Part shown: piece by piece, positions 15,189-23,376 of the stretch | How positions within the stretch are numbered: the first letter of the stretch is position 1 | How the letters are laid out: the number at the start of each line of letters is the position of its first letter | From: Prevotella sp. | Lineage (GTDB): Bacteria > Bacteroidota > Bacteroidia > Bacteroidales > Bacteroidaceae | Direction of reading: 5' to 3' | Length of the DNA stretch: 32,393 nt | NCBI GenBank assembly: GCA_024697645.1 | Contig: JAILFH010000005.1 | Location: 1-32,393, forward strand | Notes under the pieces: model-generated | Databases searched by the model: none | What the model was told of the DNA's origin: nothing | What the model saw: the letters and a program-made list of their open reading frames with translations, nothing else | Position numbers and translations under genes: made by a program

Positions 15189-16538
15189 TTATGCACCAAA
15201 GATGAAGGTGCGGAGAGCCCAGTAGCAGATGATACCTGCGAGATAGCCTATGAAGGCAACCCAGGTGATCTTCTTCATGTACCAACCGAAGGTAATCTTC
15301 TCGAGTCCCATGACGACCACACCTGCAGCCGAACCGATGATGAGCATCGAGCCACCGACACCAGCGCAGTAGGCCAACAACTGCCAGAACACTCCGTCGA
15401 CAGCCATATCGCCAACAGCCTGAACGGGATACATTCCCATGCAACCTGCTACGAGAGGTACGTTGTCGACAATTGACGACAGAACACCAATGATACCTGT
15501 GACGAGGTAGTGGTTTCCGTTGAAGGCAACATCAAGACCCTCACCGAGCATTGTGAGAACACCGATGGTCTCAAGACAAGCCACAGCCATCAGAATGCCG
15601 AGGAAGAACAGAATGGTCGACATATCGATGCGGGAGAGCATATCTGTTACGCGCTTCTGCATAGCACCCTTCTCCTCTTTCTCCTTCAGTTGAGCGTAGA
15701 ACACCTCAGTGACGGTCCAGAGCAGACCAAGGATGAGCAGAATACCTACGAACGGGGGCAGATGGGTGATAGACTTGAAGATGGGAACGAAGATCAGACC
15801 GCCGACACCCAGGAAGAAGATGGTCTTGCGCTGACGTGTGGTGAGTGCACTGGCCTGGAAACTGTGTGCCTGATCTTTGGTGAAGGTCAGTTTGCCTTTA
15901 AGCGAAAGCGACAGAATCCATGCGGGAATCACCATCGACACAAGCGAAGGAATGAAGATCTCGCTGATAACGCCGGCAGCGGTGATTACACCCTTGTTCC
16001 AGAGCATGATAGTCGTCACATCACCAATCGGAGAGAATGCTCCACCACTATTTGCGGCGATGATGACGAGCGCGGCATAGATGAGACGGTCCTTCTTGTC
16101 GCTGACGAGTTTACGAAGAATCATAATCATCACAATCGACGTGGTCAGATTGTCGAGGATGGCAGAGAGGATGAAGGTCATGAACGCAATGCGCCAGAGC
16201 AATTTCTTCTTGCTTCGGGTCTGGAGCATGTCGCGCACAAAGTTGAATCCACCATTCTGGTCAACCAGTTCGACAATGGTCATAGCACCCATCAGGAAGA
16301 ACAGCGTAGTAGCCGTTGAACCAAGATGGCGCTCAATCTCTTCGCTCACCACAAGGGCTTTCACATCGCCAATGGCGGCGGGCAGGTATTGTGCTGGGTC
16401 GATCATGAAGAGGGTCCAGCAGAACACAAACATCAGCAGCGCTGTTGCTGCCTTGTTTACTTTCGTCACGCTCTCAATGGCAATCAGGAAATAGCCAACG
16501 ATGAACACGGCGACAATAGCAATGGTTAAACTTGACAT
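15189..16538 (-). CDS. nhaD: NhaD-type Na+/H+ antiporter
   Basis: A 449-residue membrane protein, full length for the NhaD family, with about 11-13 hydrophobic helices. Characteristic blocks are GSTATTLFFLMGAMTIVELVDQNGGF, then SAILDNLTTSIVMIMI (the conserved Asp-Asn-Leu-Thr-Thr), AANSGGAFSPIGDVTTIMLW (the GG-x-SPIGDVTT motif) and near the C-terminus SSIVDNVPLVAGCMGMY. It would swap protons for sodium or lithium across the inner membrane, supporting sodium homeostasis in gut-like conditions. It stands alone with its own promoter and terminator, between the GH88/GH154 gene and the rhamnose genes, and diverges from rhaB. Confidence 0.92.
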   Translation of the reverse strand: MSSLTIAIVAVFIVGYFLIAIESVTKVNKAATALLMFVFCWTLFMIDPAQYLPAAIGDVKALVVSEEIERHLGSTATTLFFLMGAMTIVELVDQNGGFNFVRDMLQTRSKKKLLWRIAFMTFILSAILDNLTTSIVMIMILRKLVSDKKDRLIYAALVIIAANSGGAFSPIGDVTTIMLWNKGVITAAGVISEIFIPSLVSMVIPAWILSLSLKGKLTFTKDQAHSFQASALTTRQRKTIFFLGVGGLIFVPIFKSITHLPPFVGILLILGLLWTVTEVFYAQLKEKEEKGAMQKRVTDMLSRIDMSTILFFLGILMAVACLETIGVLTMLGEGLDVAFNGNHYLVTGIIGVLSSIVDNVPLVAGCMGMYPVQAVGDMAVDGVFWQLLAYCAGVGGSMLIIGSAAGVVVMGLEKITFGWYMKKITWVAFIGYLAGIICYWALRTFIFGA

Positions 16539-16580
16539 GATTTTATTATTACGATTTACTGATTTTCATTATTCGAACTG

Positions 16581-16588
16581 CAAAGGTA
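16581..16588 (-). promoter_or_regulatory. -7 element of nhaD
   Basis: Reads TACCTTTG on the minus strand, an exact TAnnTTTG match, about 43 bp before the nhaD ATG. The -33 region (near 16608) is AT-rich without a clear TTTG. Confidence 0.5.
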
Positions 16589-16656
16589 CGATGTTTTTTT
16601 GACTAAATAGACTTTTTTCGCGGATTATGTGATTTTTTTCCAAAAATAATGTTCAG

Positions 16657-16677
16657 TTTCTGACAAATTGTCGGAAA
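16657..16677. promoter_or_regulatory. 21-bp palindrome at the rhaB promoter
   Basis: The core TTCTGACAAATTGTCGGAA (16658-16676), extended by T and A at the ends, is an inverted repeat around a central A with only one mismatched pair. It covers the -33 region of rhaB, ending 7 bp before the -7 element, so a bound repressor could block transcription. Its right half, ATTGTCGGAAA, recurs at 26170-26180 upstream of the GH42 gene. Confidence 0.65.
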
Positions 16678-16684
16678 TTTCTGC

Positions 16685-16692
16685 TAACTTTG
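16685..16692 (+). promoter_or_regulatory. -7 element of rhaB
   Basis: TAACTTTG matches TAnnTTTG exactly. The ATG at 16723 is 30 bp downstream, so the leader is only about 25 nt. A TTG codon at 16690 in the rhaB frame lies inside this element and cannot be the start. Confidence 0.65.
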
Positions 16693-16722
16693 CAAAGTAA
16701 AGATTACAAAAAACTACTAAGC

Positions 16723-18207
16723 ATGAACAAGGCACGAAAATTTTTTGCAGCCGACCTTGGGGCTACAAGTGGGCGAACTATTCTGGGCACCATCGTAGAT
16801 GGGCGCATCGAAATAGAAGAACTGACGCGATTCCCCAACAACCTTATTGAGACTGGAGGACATGTCTATTGGGACATCTTTGCGCTCTACAACGAGATTA
16901 TTGGTGGACTGCGACTTGTGGCACAGCGCGGCGAGAAGATTGAAAGCATCGGTATCGACACTTGGGGCGTTGACTTTGTGTGTGTTGGTCAGGATGGAGC
17001 ATTGCTAAGAAATCCGCTTGCCTATCGCGACCCTCACACGTTTGCCGCCATCGACGACTACCTGAAGCATGTGGTCAAGCGTGAACACGTCTATGAACTA
17101 ACGGGTATTCAGTTCATGAATTTCAATTCGCTCTATCAACTTCACGCTATGCGTAGCGAAGGCAATGTGGCGCTGGAGCAGGCTGAGAAGATTTTGTTTG
17201 TGCCCGATGCGCTCAGTTATATGCTCACCGATGAGGCCGTTTGTGAATATACCATTGCTTCAACTTCGCAGATGCTCGACCCCCACAGGAAGGAACTTTC
17301 GTCGGAACTGCTGGCAAGTGTCTCGCTGGAGCGGGAGAAATTCGGCAGAATGGTGATGCCGGGAACGCCTATCGGAAGACTCACACGCGAAGTGCAGCGT
17401 ATCACGGGACTTCCTGCTGTCCCTGTTATTGCGGTTGCTGGTCACGATACGGGCTCTGCTGTGGCTGCTGTTCCTGCTAAGGACGAGCGGTTTGCCTATT
17501 TGTCAAGCGGCACGTGGAGCCTGATGGGTATTGAGACGAAGAAAGCAGTGATCAATGCGCGTAGTTACGAACTCGACTTCACCAACGAAGGCGGCATTGA
17601 AGGCACGACTCGTTTTCTGAAGAACATCTGCGGCATGTGGCTCTATGAGCGGTGCCGCAAGGAATGGAAGGAGAAAGACGGCGAGGCTTTGTCGCATGCA
17701 GAGTTGCAGTTGTCGGCAATGGAGGCGGAGGCATTCCGCTCGATTATCAATCCCGATGACGCGATGTTCGCCAATCCTTCGTCGATGGTGGAAGCCATTC
17801 AGAGTTATTGTCGCCAGACGTCTCAGCCCATTCCTGAGACTCCTGCAGAGATTTGCCGTTGCATCTTCGACTCCCTTGCTCTGCGCTACCGTCAGGTGTT
17901 TGGCTGGCTGAAGGAGTTCTCGCCTGTTCCGCTCGATGTGCTTCATATCATTGGTGGAGGCTCGCTCAATAAGTATCTGAACCAGATGACGGCTGATGCT
18001 TGTCAGGTTGTAGTCCTCGCAGGTCCTCAGGAAGGAACTGCGCTTGGCAACATCATGATGCAAGCGAAGGCAGGCAATCTGGTGAATGATATCTGGGAGA
18101 TGCGCCACATCATCGCCAATAGTCTCGACCTGCAGAGATTCGAGCCCAAGGAGAAGGAGAAATGGGATGTGGCATTCGAGAAATTCCTCGCAATTACGGA
18201 GCGTTAA
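16723..18207 (+). CDS. rhaB: Rhamnulokinase
   Basis: A 494-residue FGGY-family kinase that phosphorylates L-rhamnulose. The ATP-binding phosphate-1 motif is FFAADLGATSGRTILG at the N-terminus, and IGIDTWGVDFV with its catalytic Asp region follows. LAYRDPHTFAAIDDYL, GHDTGSAVAAVPA, YLSSGTWSLMGIE and HIIGGGSLNKYLNQMTADAC are close to rhamnulokinases rather than to xylulose or glycerol kinases. The ATG at 16723 is chosen because upstream in-frame codons lie in the promoter. It heads a plus-strand block with an isomerase 113 bp downstream and an MFS transporter; the aldolase is on the opposite strand at 21769-22578. Confidence 0.93.
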   Translation: MNKARKFFAADLGATSGRTILGTIVDGRIEIEELTRFPNNLIETGGHVYWDIFALYNEIIGGLRLVAQRGEKIESIGIDTWGVDFVCVGQDGALLRNPLAYRDPHTFAAIDDYLKHVVKREHVYELTGIQFMNFNSLYQLHAMRSEGNVALEQAEKILFVPDALSYMLTDEAVCEYTIASTSQMLDPHRKELSSELLASVSLEREKFGRMVMPGTPIGRLTREVQRITGLPAVPVIAVAGHDTGSAVAAVPAKDERFAYLSSGTWSLMGIETKKAVINARSYELDFTNEGGIEGTTRFLKNICGMWLYERCRKEWKEKDGEALSHAELQLSAMEAEAFRSIINPDDAMFANPSSMVEAIQSYCRQTSQPIPETPAEICRCIFDSLALRYRQVFGWLKEFSPVPLDVLHIIGGGSLNKYLNQMTADACQVVVLAGPQEGTALGNIMMQAKAGNLVNDIWEMRHIIANSLDLQRFEPKEKEKWDVAFEKFLAITER

Positions 18208-18320
18208 TCCTTTTATACAAATGATGCTCATCCTTTATATATGGCACTAAACATTTCTTACGGAACGCTAATCAATTATCAGAATAGAAATAATCAGAAA
18301 ACAATAAAACATAGAAGAAA

Positions 18321-19751
18321 ATGAACAAACCATTAGTTGAAACCAAGGCAAGAGTGGGCGTATTCTCCATCGCATTGGGAGCGTACCTTCCACAGTTTCC
18401 ACAACTCGTTCCAGAGTTTGAGTCACAGTACGAAGCATTTAAGAAAACATTGCCCGACACCGTAGAAATCATCGATGGCGGCTTGGTCACCACGAAAGAG
18501 CAGTCGCAGGCAGCAGGCGACAAGTTCCGCGCTGCCGATGTGGACTTGGTCATTCTGCAGTTGCTGACTTATGCCACATCTTATAATATGTTGCCGGCTG
18601 TTCGCGACCTGAACGTGCCCGTAGTGCTGGTGAACGTACAGAAGAAACTGGCTCCTGATTATGAGAATACCGACATTCCCACTTGGCTCGGCGAACTCTA
18701 TGCTTGCGGTGCTGTTGGCGAAATGGTTGCCGACTTGGAGCGCGCTGGCAAGCGCCATGCTGTCATCACAGGCGTAGTGGAAGGTGGTGACCCGCAGGTG
18801 CAGGCAGAAATCGAGGACTGGTGTCGTGCCGCTCAGGTTCGTCGTCGTTTCCGCGATACGAATATTGCACAAATCGGACGTCCCTATCCTGGTATGATGG
18901 ACCTCTACATCGACGAGACCAACCTTTATCACCGTATGTACCTCTACACCAAGCAGTTCGACTGGGAGAAGATGTGGGCAATCGCCGATAATGTTACCGA
19001 CGAGGAAGCCATTCGCGCAAAGGCTCAGGACATTCTCGACACCTTCGACATTGAGGGCGGTGGAACCATTGAGAAAGTCTGGGATATGGCTCGATATGTA
19101 GTTGCTTTTGAGCAGTGGGTGAAGGACGAGCAACTCGGACTGATTGCTTCCCATTACGATGGTTTTGCCAAGGGTATTGCCGGCAAACTCGACTCGATGT
19201 TGATTCCTGCCTTCTCGATGCTCATCAAACAGCATACGGCTTGTGCAGTTGAGGGCGACATGAAGGTTGCAATGGCAATGTCGATTCTGAAGACCATCAG
19301 TGGAACAGGAACGCTGTCAGAGATGTATTCCATCGACTTCAACGAGGATATCTGCATCATCGGTCACTCAGGTTCGGGCGACTACGACATTTCGCAGGCA
19401 AAGAAACCGACGATGAAGATAGTTCCTGTGTTTCACGGCAAGAGCGGCGGTGGTTATCTGACGCAGTTCTATCCTCCCACGGGTCCTGTCACCTATCTCG
19501 GTATCACGCAAGACCGCAACGGCATCTTCAAGTTCGTCGTAGCCGAAGGCGTCAATGAGGAAGGTCCTATCTTCACCTTTGGCGATACTAACATGCGCAC
19601 TCGCTTCTCCATCGGAGCCCGTGAGTTCTGCAATCGCTGGAGTGAGGCTGGCCCAACCCACCACATGGCTGCAGCCGTTGGCCATCATATCGATACGATT
19701 CTGAAGGTGGCTAAGATTTTCAATATCAGGGTGGAGGTTGTCTGCCGGTAA
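18321..19751 (+). CDS. L-arabinose/L-fucose isomerase family protein, probable rhamnose-pathway isomerase
   Basis: A 476-residue protein with the fold family of arabinose and fucose isomerases: an N-terminal part RVGVFSIALGAYLPQFPQL and DLVILQLLTYATSYNMLPAVRDLNVPVVLVN, a middle CAVEGDMKVAMAMSILKTISGTG, and C-terminal VAEGVNEEGPIFTFGDTNMRTRF and GPTHHMAAAVGHH. It does not resemble classical L-rhamnose isomerase RhaA, a TIM-barrel protein of about 415 residues. It sits between rhaB and a sugar transporter, 24 bp before the latter, exactly where a rhamnose isomerase belongs. I infer that it converts L-rhamnose to L-rhamnulose, but a role on arabinose or fucose is possible. Confidence 0.75.
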   Translation: MNKPLVETKARVGVFSIALGAYLPQFPQLVPEFESQYEAFKKTLPDTVEIIDGGLVTTKEQSQAAGDKFRAADVDLVILQLLTYATSYNMLPAVRDLNVPVVLVNVQKKLAPDYENTDIPTWLGELYACGAVGEMVADLERAGKRHAVITGVVEGGDPQVQAEIEDWCRAAQVRRRFRDTNIAQIGRPYPGMMDLYIDETNLYHRMYLYTKQFDWEKMWAIADNVTDEEAIRAKAQDILDTFDIEGGGTIEKVWDMARYVVAFEQWVKDEQLGLIASHYDGFAKGIAGKLDSMLIPAFSMLIKQHTACAVEGDMKVAMAMSILKTISGTGTLSEMYSIDFNEDICIIGHSGSGDYDISQAKKPTMKIVPVFHGKSGGGYLTQFYPPTGPVTYLGITQDRNGIFKFVVAEGVNEEGPIFTFGDTNMRTRFSIGAREFCNRWSEAGPTHHMAAAVGHHIDTILKVAKIFNIRVEVVCR

Positions 19752-19775
19752 TCATTTAATAAGGTAAATAGAAGA

Positions 19776-21113
19776 ATGGGAAATAATCATGGAAGTCTGA
19801 AGAGCACGCTCGCCGTGTCTCTTACGAATTATCTCGATGCAGGAGCGATTGTCGCAGGAGCCAGTGGTCTGACCTTGTGGCAGAACTATATGGGATTGTC
19901 GGAGGTTCATCTGGGTTGGCTCAACTTCATCAGTGCCAACTGTCTCGGTGCCGCTATTGGTGCCATCATTGGTGGATTCCTTGCCGACAAATACGGACGA
20001 AAGTTCATTTTTACCTACAATCTGCTGGTCTACATGCTTGGCGTTCTGACGGTGATGTTCTCGGTGAACTTCCCGATGCTGCTTTGCGGATTCCTCATCA
20101 CGGGCATTTCCGTAGGTGTGGGAGTTCCGGCATCGTGGACCTATATCTCGGAGAGTTCTGAGGTGAACAATAGAGGTCGCAACATCTGCATCTCGCAGAT
20201 GTCGTGGGGCGTGGGTCCAATGGTAATCTTGCTGTTAGGCATGCTCTTTGCCCCTGGCGGCTACTTGTTCGGCTGGGTCGAAAGTCTGGCTCACGCAGTT
20301 GGCGGAAGCAATATGTCGACAGAGGCGGTCAATGTGTTCAGTTCGCGAGTTGTGTTCTTCTCGCTGTTTGTCGTTGCCTTCATTGCTTGGAACCTGCAGC
20401 GTGGATTGCAGGAGAGTGCTGAGTTCGAGGCGGCAAAGGCAACAGAGAAGAAGGCTGGTCTCATCGATAACATCAAGGTGTTGTTCCAGAATAAGATTGC
20501 CGTTCGCACTGTTGTTTTCCTCGCAACCATCTATCTCACCTGGAACCTTGTGGCTTCGGTCATGGGATTCTTCCAGCCCCATATCTACGAGACGGCAGGT
20601 GGCGTAAGCAACGAGCAGGCTAACTGGATGAACTGCATTCAGTGGGCTATCATCGTTGGCGTGACATTTATCGTCTCGAAGATTATTGATAAGACGAAGC
20701 ATAAGGCCATCTACGTCTTCGGACTTGTTGTTGCCATCAGCGCGTGGCTCGTTATCGTGACAGTTGGCGTCAACGGAATGGCTGGTCTGTGGGCATTTGC
20801 TATTCTCTGGGGAATTCAGGGCGGAACCTCGCCTCAGATTTTCTATGCGCTTTGGGGTTCGGAACTGTTCCCCGCTAAGTTCCGTGCAGGCGCTCAAGGA
20901 CTGATGTTCTTCATTGTTCGCGGTTTGTCGGCAGTCTGGGGCGTTGTCTTTACGCTCATCTATGGCGAGAACGGTGAGGGCTTCACGATTGCAGCATACT
21001 GCATGATTGTCCTGCTGACGATTTCACTCATCGTAGGTATTATCGGTTGTCCGAATACTCGCGGCAAGTCGCTTTCGCAAATCACCCGCGAGCGCTATGG
21101 TGAGGACATCTAA
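19776..21113 (+). CDS. MFS sugar transporter, probable rhamnose uptake
   Basis: A 445-residue major facilitator protein with 12 predicted helices. It shows GGFLADKYGRKFIF between helices 2 and 3 (the MFS signature), a YISESSEVNNRGRNI block near helix 4-5, a central loop rich in charged residues (EFEAAKATEKKAG), and PQIFYALWGSELFPAKFRAGAQG in the second half, typical of sugar porters. It follows the isomerase by 24 bp and ends at a strong terminator. Classical rhamnose permease RhaT is a different (DMT) fold, so this looks like a functional substitute. Substrate assignment rests on context. Confidence 0.8.
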   Translation: MGNNHGSLKSTLAVSLTNYLDAGAIVAGASGLTLWQNYMGLSEVHLGWLNFISANCLGAAIGAIIGGFLADKYGRKFIFTYNLLVYMLGVLTVMFSVNFPMLLCGFLITGISVGVGVPASWTYISESSEVNNRGRNICISQMSWGVGPMVILLLGMLFAPGGYLFGWVESLAHAVGGSNMSTEAVNVFSSRVVFFSLFVVAFIAWNLQRGLQESAEFEAAKATEKKAGLIDNIKVLFQNKIAVRTVVFLATIYLTWNLVASVMGFFQPHIYETAGGVSNEQANWMNCIQWAIIVGVTFIVSKIIDKTKHKAIYVFGLVVAISAWLVIVTVGVNGMAGLWAFAILWGIQGGTSPQIFYALWGSELFPAKFRAGAQGLMFFIVRGLSAVWGVVFTLIYGENGEGFTIAAYCMIVLLTISLIVGIIGCPNTRGKSLSQITRERYGEDI

Positions 21114-21166
21114 GCCGAAAGCAATTGGCTTATAGAAATAGAAGAATCCTTTTTGGAGCAAACATA

Positions 21167-21201
21167 AAAGAGCCCTGACAACCATTTTGTCAGGGCTCTT
21201 T
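21167..21201. terminator. Bidirectional terminator between the MFS gene and the Ala/Lys-rich gene
   Basis: AAAGAGCCCTGACAA (21167-21181) and TTGTCAGGGCTCTTT (21187-21201) form a perfect 15-bp stem with a 5-nt loop. A and T runs on the flanks allow it to stop transcription from both sides, where the two genes converge. Confidence 0.92.
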
Positions 21202-21227
21202 GTCTATCTTGTCGAAACACGAACGAC

Positions 21228-21686
21228 TTAGTTCAGTTTATCGGCTTTCTCAGCAGCCTGCTGAGCCTTGTGCTGGGCCTTCAGTGCTTTAGCCTGAGCC
21301 TTGTGAGCCTTGGCCTGTGCCTTCAGGTCGTTTCCGGAAGCAGCAGCCTTTTCGACAGCCTTATCGGCTTTCTCCTGAGCCTTTTTAGCATCCTGAGCGG
21401 TCTTCTTAGCCTTTTCGTTGGCCTTATTGCGCTTCTCGATTTCCTTCTGCTTCTTCTTGGCAGCCTTCTCACGAGCCTTCATTTCCTTTTCAGCCTTCTT
21501 TGCTTCCTTCTGAGCCTTGGCTTCTGCCTTAGCCTGCTTCTTCTCAGCCTTCAGAGCGGCTTCTTCGGCTTTCTTCTGTGCTTCCATCTGAGCAGGAGTT
21601 GTGATAACTTCCTGGGCCTGAACCATTTGTGCTCCCATGACAGTCATTACTGCCAGAAGAGCCATCTTCATAAATGTTCTTTTCAT
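21228..21686 (-). CDS. Exported Ala/Lys/Glu-rich coiled-coil protein
   Basis: A 152-residue protein with a signal peptide (MKRTFMKMALLAVMTVMG, cleavage likely after VQA near 24). The mature part is almost only Ala, Lys, Glu and Gln (about 40-148), with repeats of KAEKKAKEAK-like spacing and AQAKAHKAQAKALKAQHKA near the end, so it should be one long helix or a coiled coil in the periplasm. I recognise no function. It lies between the rhamnose transporter and rhaD, on the rhaD strand, 82 bp downstream of rhaD. A strong bidirectional terminator follows. Low complexity leaves family assignment open, but the signal peptide and stop placement support a real gene. Confidence 0.72.
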   Translation of the reverse strand: MKRTFMKMALLAVMTVMGAQMVQAQEVITTPAQMEAQKKAEEAALKAEKKQAKAEAKAQKEAKKAEKEMKAREKAAKKKQKEIEKRNKANEKAKKTAQDAKKAQEKADKAVEKAAASGNDLKAQAKAHKAQAKALKAQHKAQQAAEKADKLN

Positions 21687-21741
21687 CTTTTCTTCTTTTT
21701 AAAATTGTTGTATATTATTTTCTAACCTATTTCCAGAAAGC

Positions 21742-21756
21742 CCGGAGACCTTCCGG
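21742..21756 (-). terminator. Weak hairpin after rhaD
   Basis: CCGGA (21742-21746) and TCCGG (21752-21756) form a short stem flanked by AAA and TTT, 13 bp after the rhaD stop. No long T run follows on the minus strand, so rhaD and the Ala/Lys-rich gene may be partly co-transcribed. Confidence 0.35.
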
Positions 21757-21768
21757 TTTATTTTTATT

Positions 21769-22578
21769 CTATCTGGGAAGATTGAATGCACGCGACATCT
21801 CGGCCATCTGCTCCTGACTCATGCCTTCAGGCTCGAAGCCCATGCAGCGAGAGTTGATGTAGATCTTTGCCGACTTCGACAATACGTCGATTTGGTCGAA
21901 GGCGTCCATCACGTCGAGACCCTTGGCAAACACACCGTGTTTCTCCCAAAGCACTACGTCGTAGTCTTCGAGTTCCTTCAGCGTAGCATCAGCGAGTTTG
22001 TTCGAACCAGGCAACTCGTAAGGCACAATGCCCAAGCCCAGCGGGCAGAAAGCCTTCGTCTCGGGAATCATCGACCAGAGGATGTTTGTGAGCACGTCCT
22101 TGCCCAGGAACTCGCGATTGTGACTCATGGCCACAAGTTCAATCGGGTGGGTGTGGACTGTTGCCTTATAGGGCGAACCCGTTTCAATCAGATGGGCATG
22201 AACCGTCAGGTGCGAAGGCAGTTCGCTCGTAGGCATTACGGCCTCGTCGGCAATGATTACGTAGGAGGCGCAGTCGTCGAGAATACGGATGATGGAACCA
22301 TTCTGCATGGGCCAGCGAGCCAAATCGCGCATGCGCTTGCCAGTTCCCTTGCAATAGAAATAGCAGCCTTTCAGTTGTGGCAGCGTCACACCAATCTGCT
22401 TCACCTCGCTGATAGCGGGCAATTGTCTGATTTCGTCATCTACCAGGTCGGTCACGTTCACGGTGATATTGCCACCATTGCGCTCAGCCCAACCGTTCTG
22501 CCAAAGATAGCCAGCCACTTCAGCAATCTTCATGACCTCGCTTCTCAGTGCATCTCTTCCTTCTAATACGCTCTTCAT
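21769..22578 (-). CDS. rhaD: Rhamnulose-1-phosphate aldolase
   Basis: A 269-residue class II (zinc) aldolase, the usual RhaD length, that splits rhamnulose-1-phosphate into dihydroxyacetone phosphate and lactaldehyde. WAERNGGNIT (30-39) is the phosphate-binding region, E119 in TSELPSHL is the expected catalytic acid, and H142 and H144 in VHTHP plus H214 in WEKHGVFA are the three zinc ligands, numbered almost as in the E. coli enzyme (117, 141, 143, 212). It completes the rhamnose pathway with the plus-strand kinase and isomerase, but is on the opposite strand with its own promoter. Confidence 0.94.
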   Translation of the reverse strand: MKSVLEGRDALRSEVMKIAEVAGYLWQNGWAERNGGNITVNVTDLVDDEIRQLPAISEVKQIGVTLPQLKGCYFYCKGTGKRMRDLARWPMQNGSIIRILDDCASYVIIADEAVMPTSELPSHLTVHAHLIETGSPYKATVHTHPIELVAMSHNREFLGKDVLTNILWSMIPETKAFCPLGLGIVPYELPGSNKLADATLKELEDYDVVLWEKHGVFAKGLDVMDAFDQIDVLSKSAKIYINSRCMGFEPEGMSQEQMAEMSRAFNLPR

Positions 22579-22610
22579 TCTTTTTGAATTATTCTAATGT
22601 TTACTGCAGG

Positions 22611-22642
22611 CAAAGATAATAGAATTCAAGTAAATAACCAAA
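22611..22642 (-). promoter_or_regulatory. rhaD promoter
   Basis: On the minus strand, TTTG at 22642-22639 and TATCTTTG at 22618-22611 are separated by 20 bp. The ATG is 32 bp downstream. The divergent promoter at 22660-22689 begins 17 bp away. The rhaB palindrome is not present here. Confidence 0.7.
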
Positions 22643-22659
22643 TAATTTTTAATTTTTCA

Positions 22660-22689
22660 TTTGTAATTTATAATAATTTCGTAACTTTG
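22660..22689 (+). promoter_or_regulatory. Promoter giving a probable leaderless transcript
   Basis: TTTG (22660-22663), an 18-bp spacer, and TAACTTTG (22682-22689) make one of the best Bacteroides-type promoters in the window. The ATG of the next gene is at 22695, only 5 bp beyond the -7 element. Confidence 0.75.
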
Positions 22690-22694
22690 CACAA

Positions 22695-23315
22695 ATGAAT
22701 GAACAAATAGAACACTCGCCTTGGTGCGAAAATGTCATCATTGCCGACGCTGACTATGCTGACCGCGTAGCCTTCGACCTCATTGTGAACTTCGAGCGTA
22801 TGCTCGAACGCCGCATCCCACAGGCCGACCTCAGCACGTGGATTGTCTGTATGGCGCTTGATGGCGGTGTGAAGGGTGAGACCAATACTCAGGTTGTGCT
22901 GCTTCATAGCAAGACAAAGTCGCGCCTCGACAACTTCCAGCCTTCTGACTTCGATACGGAACTCAACGGACAGGCCTTTCGCGATGAGCAACTGGGTGAG
23001 TTTCAGATTGCCGCCGTTCCAGTTGAGGCTGATATGGTGAGCCACGAGGATCTATTCCTCGACGTTGTGGGCACAGTGCTCTCCCAGCCAGAAGTGAAGC
23101 GCGTCATCATCGTGCCGAATGCTGAAGAAGGCACTCTCTACGACGACTTGCGCGAAACCCTGCGGCGACATGATCAGCAGGAGGCGGAATCGGAGAAGCA
23201 AATCACTATTCTCACGATGGAACCTCGTGCAGGTGGCCGCTTCCAGCAGGATCTTCTCGGCTATTCGCTGATGGCGGCTCTCGGTATTCGTGGCGATGAG
23301 TTCAGGAATGAGTAA
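22695..23315 (+). CDS. Conserved-looking protein of unknown function
   Basis: A 206-residue soluble protein, acidic, without a signal peptide or membrane helix. I do not recognise a named domain. Visible blocks are VIIADADYADRVAFDLIVNFERMLERRIPQADL at the N-terminus, DGGVKGETNTQVVLLHSK, AVPVEADMVSHEDLFLDVVGTVLSQPEVKRVIIVPN in the middle, and a C-terminal EPRAGGRFQQDLLGYSLMAALGI. Codon use is like that of neighbours. The promoter places the transcription start at or next to the ATG, so the message is likely leaderless. It is followed after 61 bp by carboxynorspermidine dehydrogenase, possibly as one operon. Confidence 0.8.
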   Translation: MNEQIEHSPWCENVIIADADYADRVAFDLIVNFERMLERRIPQADLSTWIVCMALDGGVKGETNTQVVLLHSKTKSRLDNFQPSDFDTELNGQAFRDEQLGEFQIAAVPVEADMVSHEDLFLDVVGTVLSQPEVKRVIIVPNAEEGTLYDDLRETLRRHDQQEAESEKQITILTMEPRAGGRFQQDLLGYSLMAALGIRGDEFRNE

Positions 23316-23376
23316 AACCTTTTGCGACAGAAATTCAAACACCTATAAAAAACCAATTAAAACAAAGAATAAGACC

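Noticed and set aside
15034..15225. A small plus-strand open frame over the nhaD terminator
   Set aside because: It overlaps the terminator and the 3' end of nhaD on the other strand.
16690..16722. A TTG start for rhaB
   Set aside because: It lies inside the -7 element TAACTTTG; the ATG at 16723 matches the family N-terminus.
18208..18320. Possible 23-bp repeat (ATCCTTT twice) upstream of the isomerase
   Set aside because: Only two loosely similar units; too weak to join the 22-bp family.
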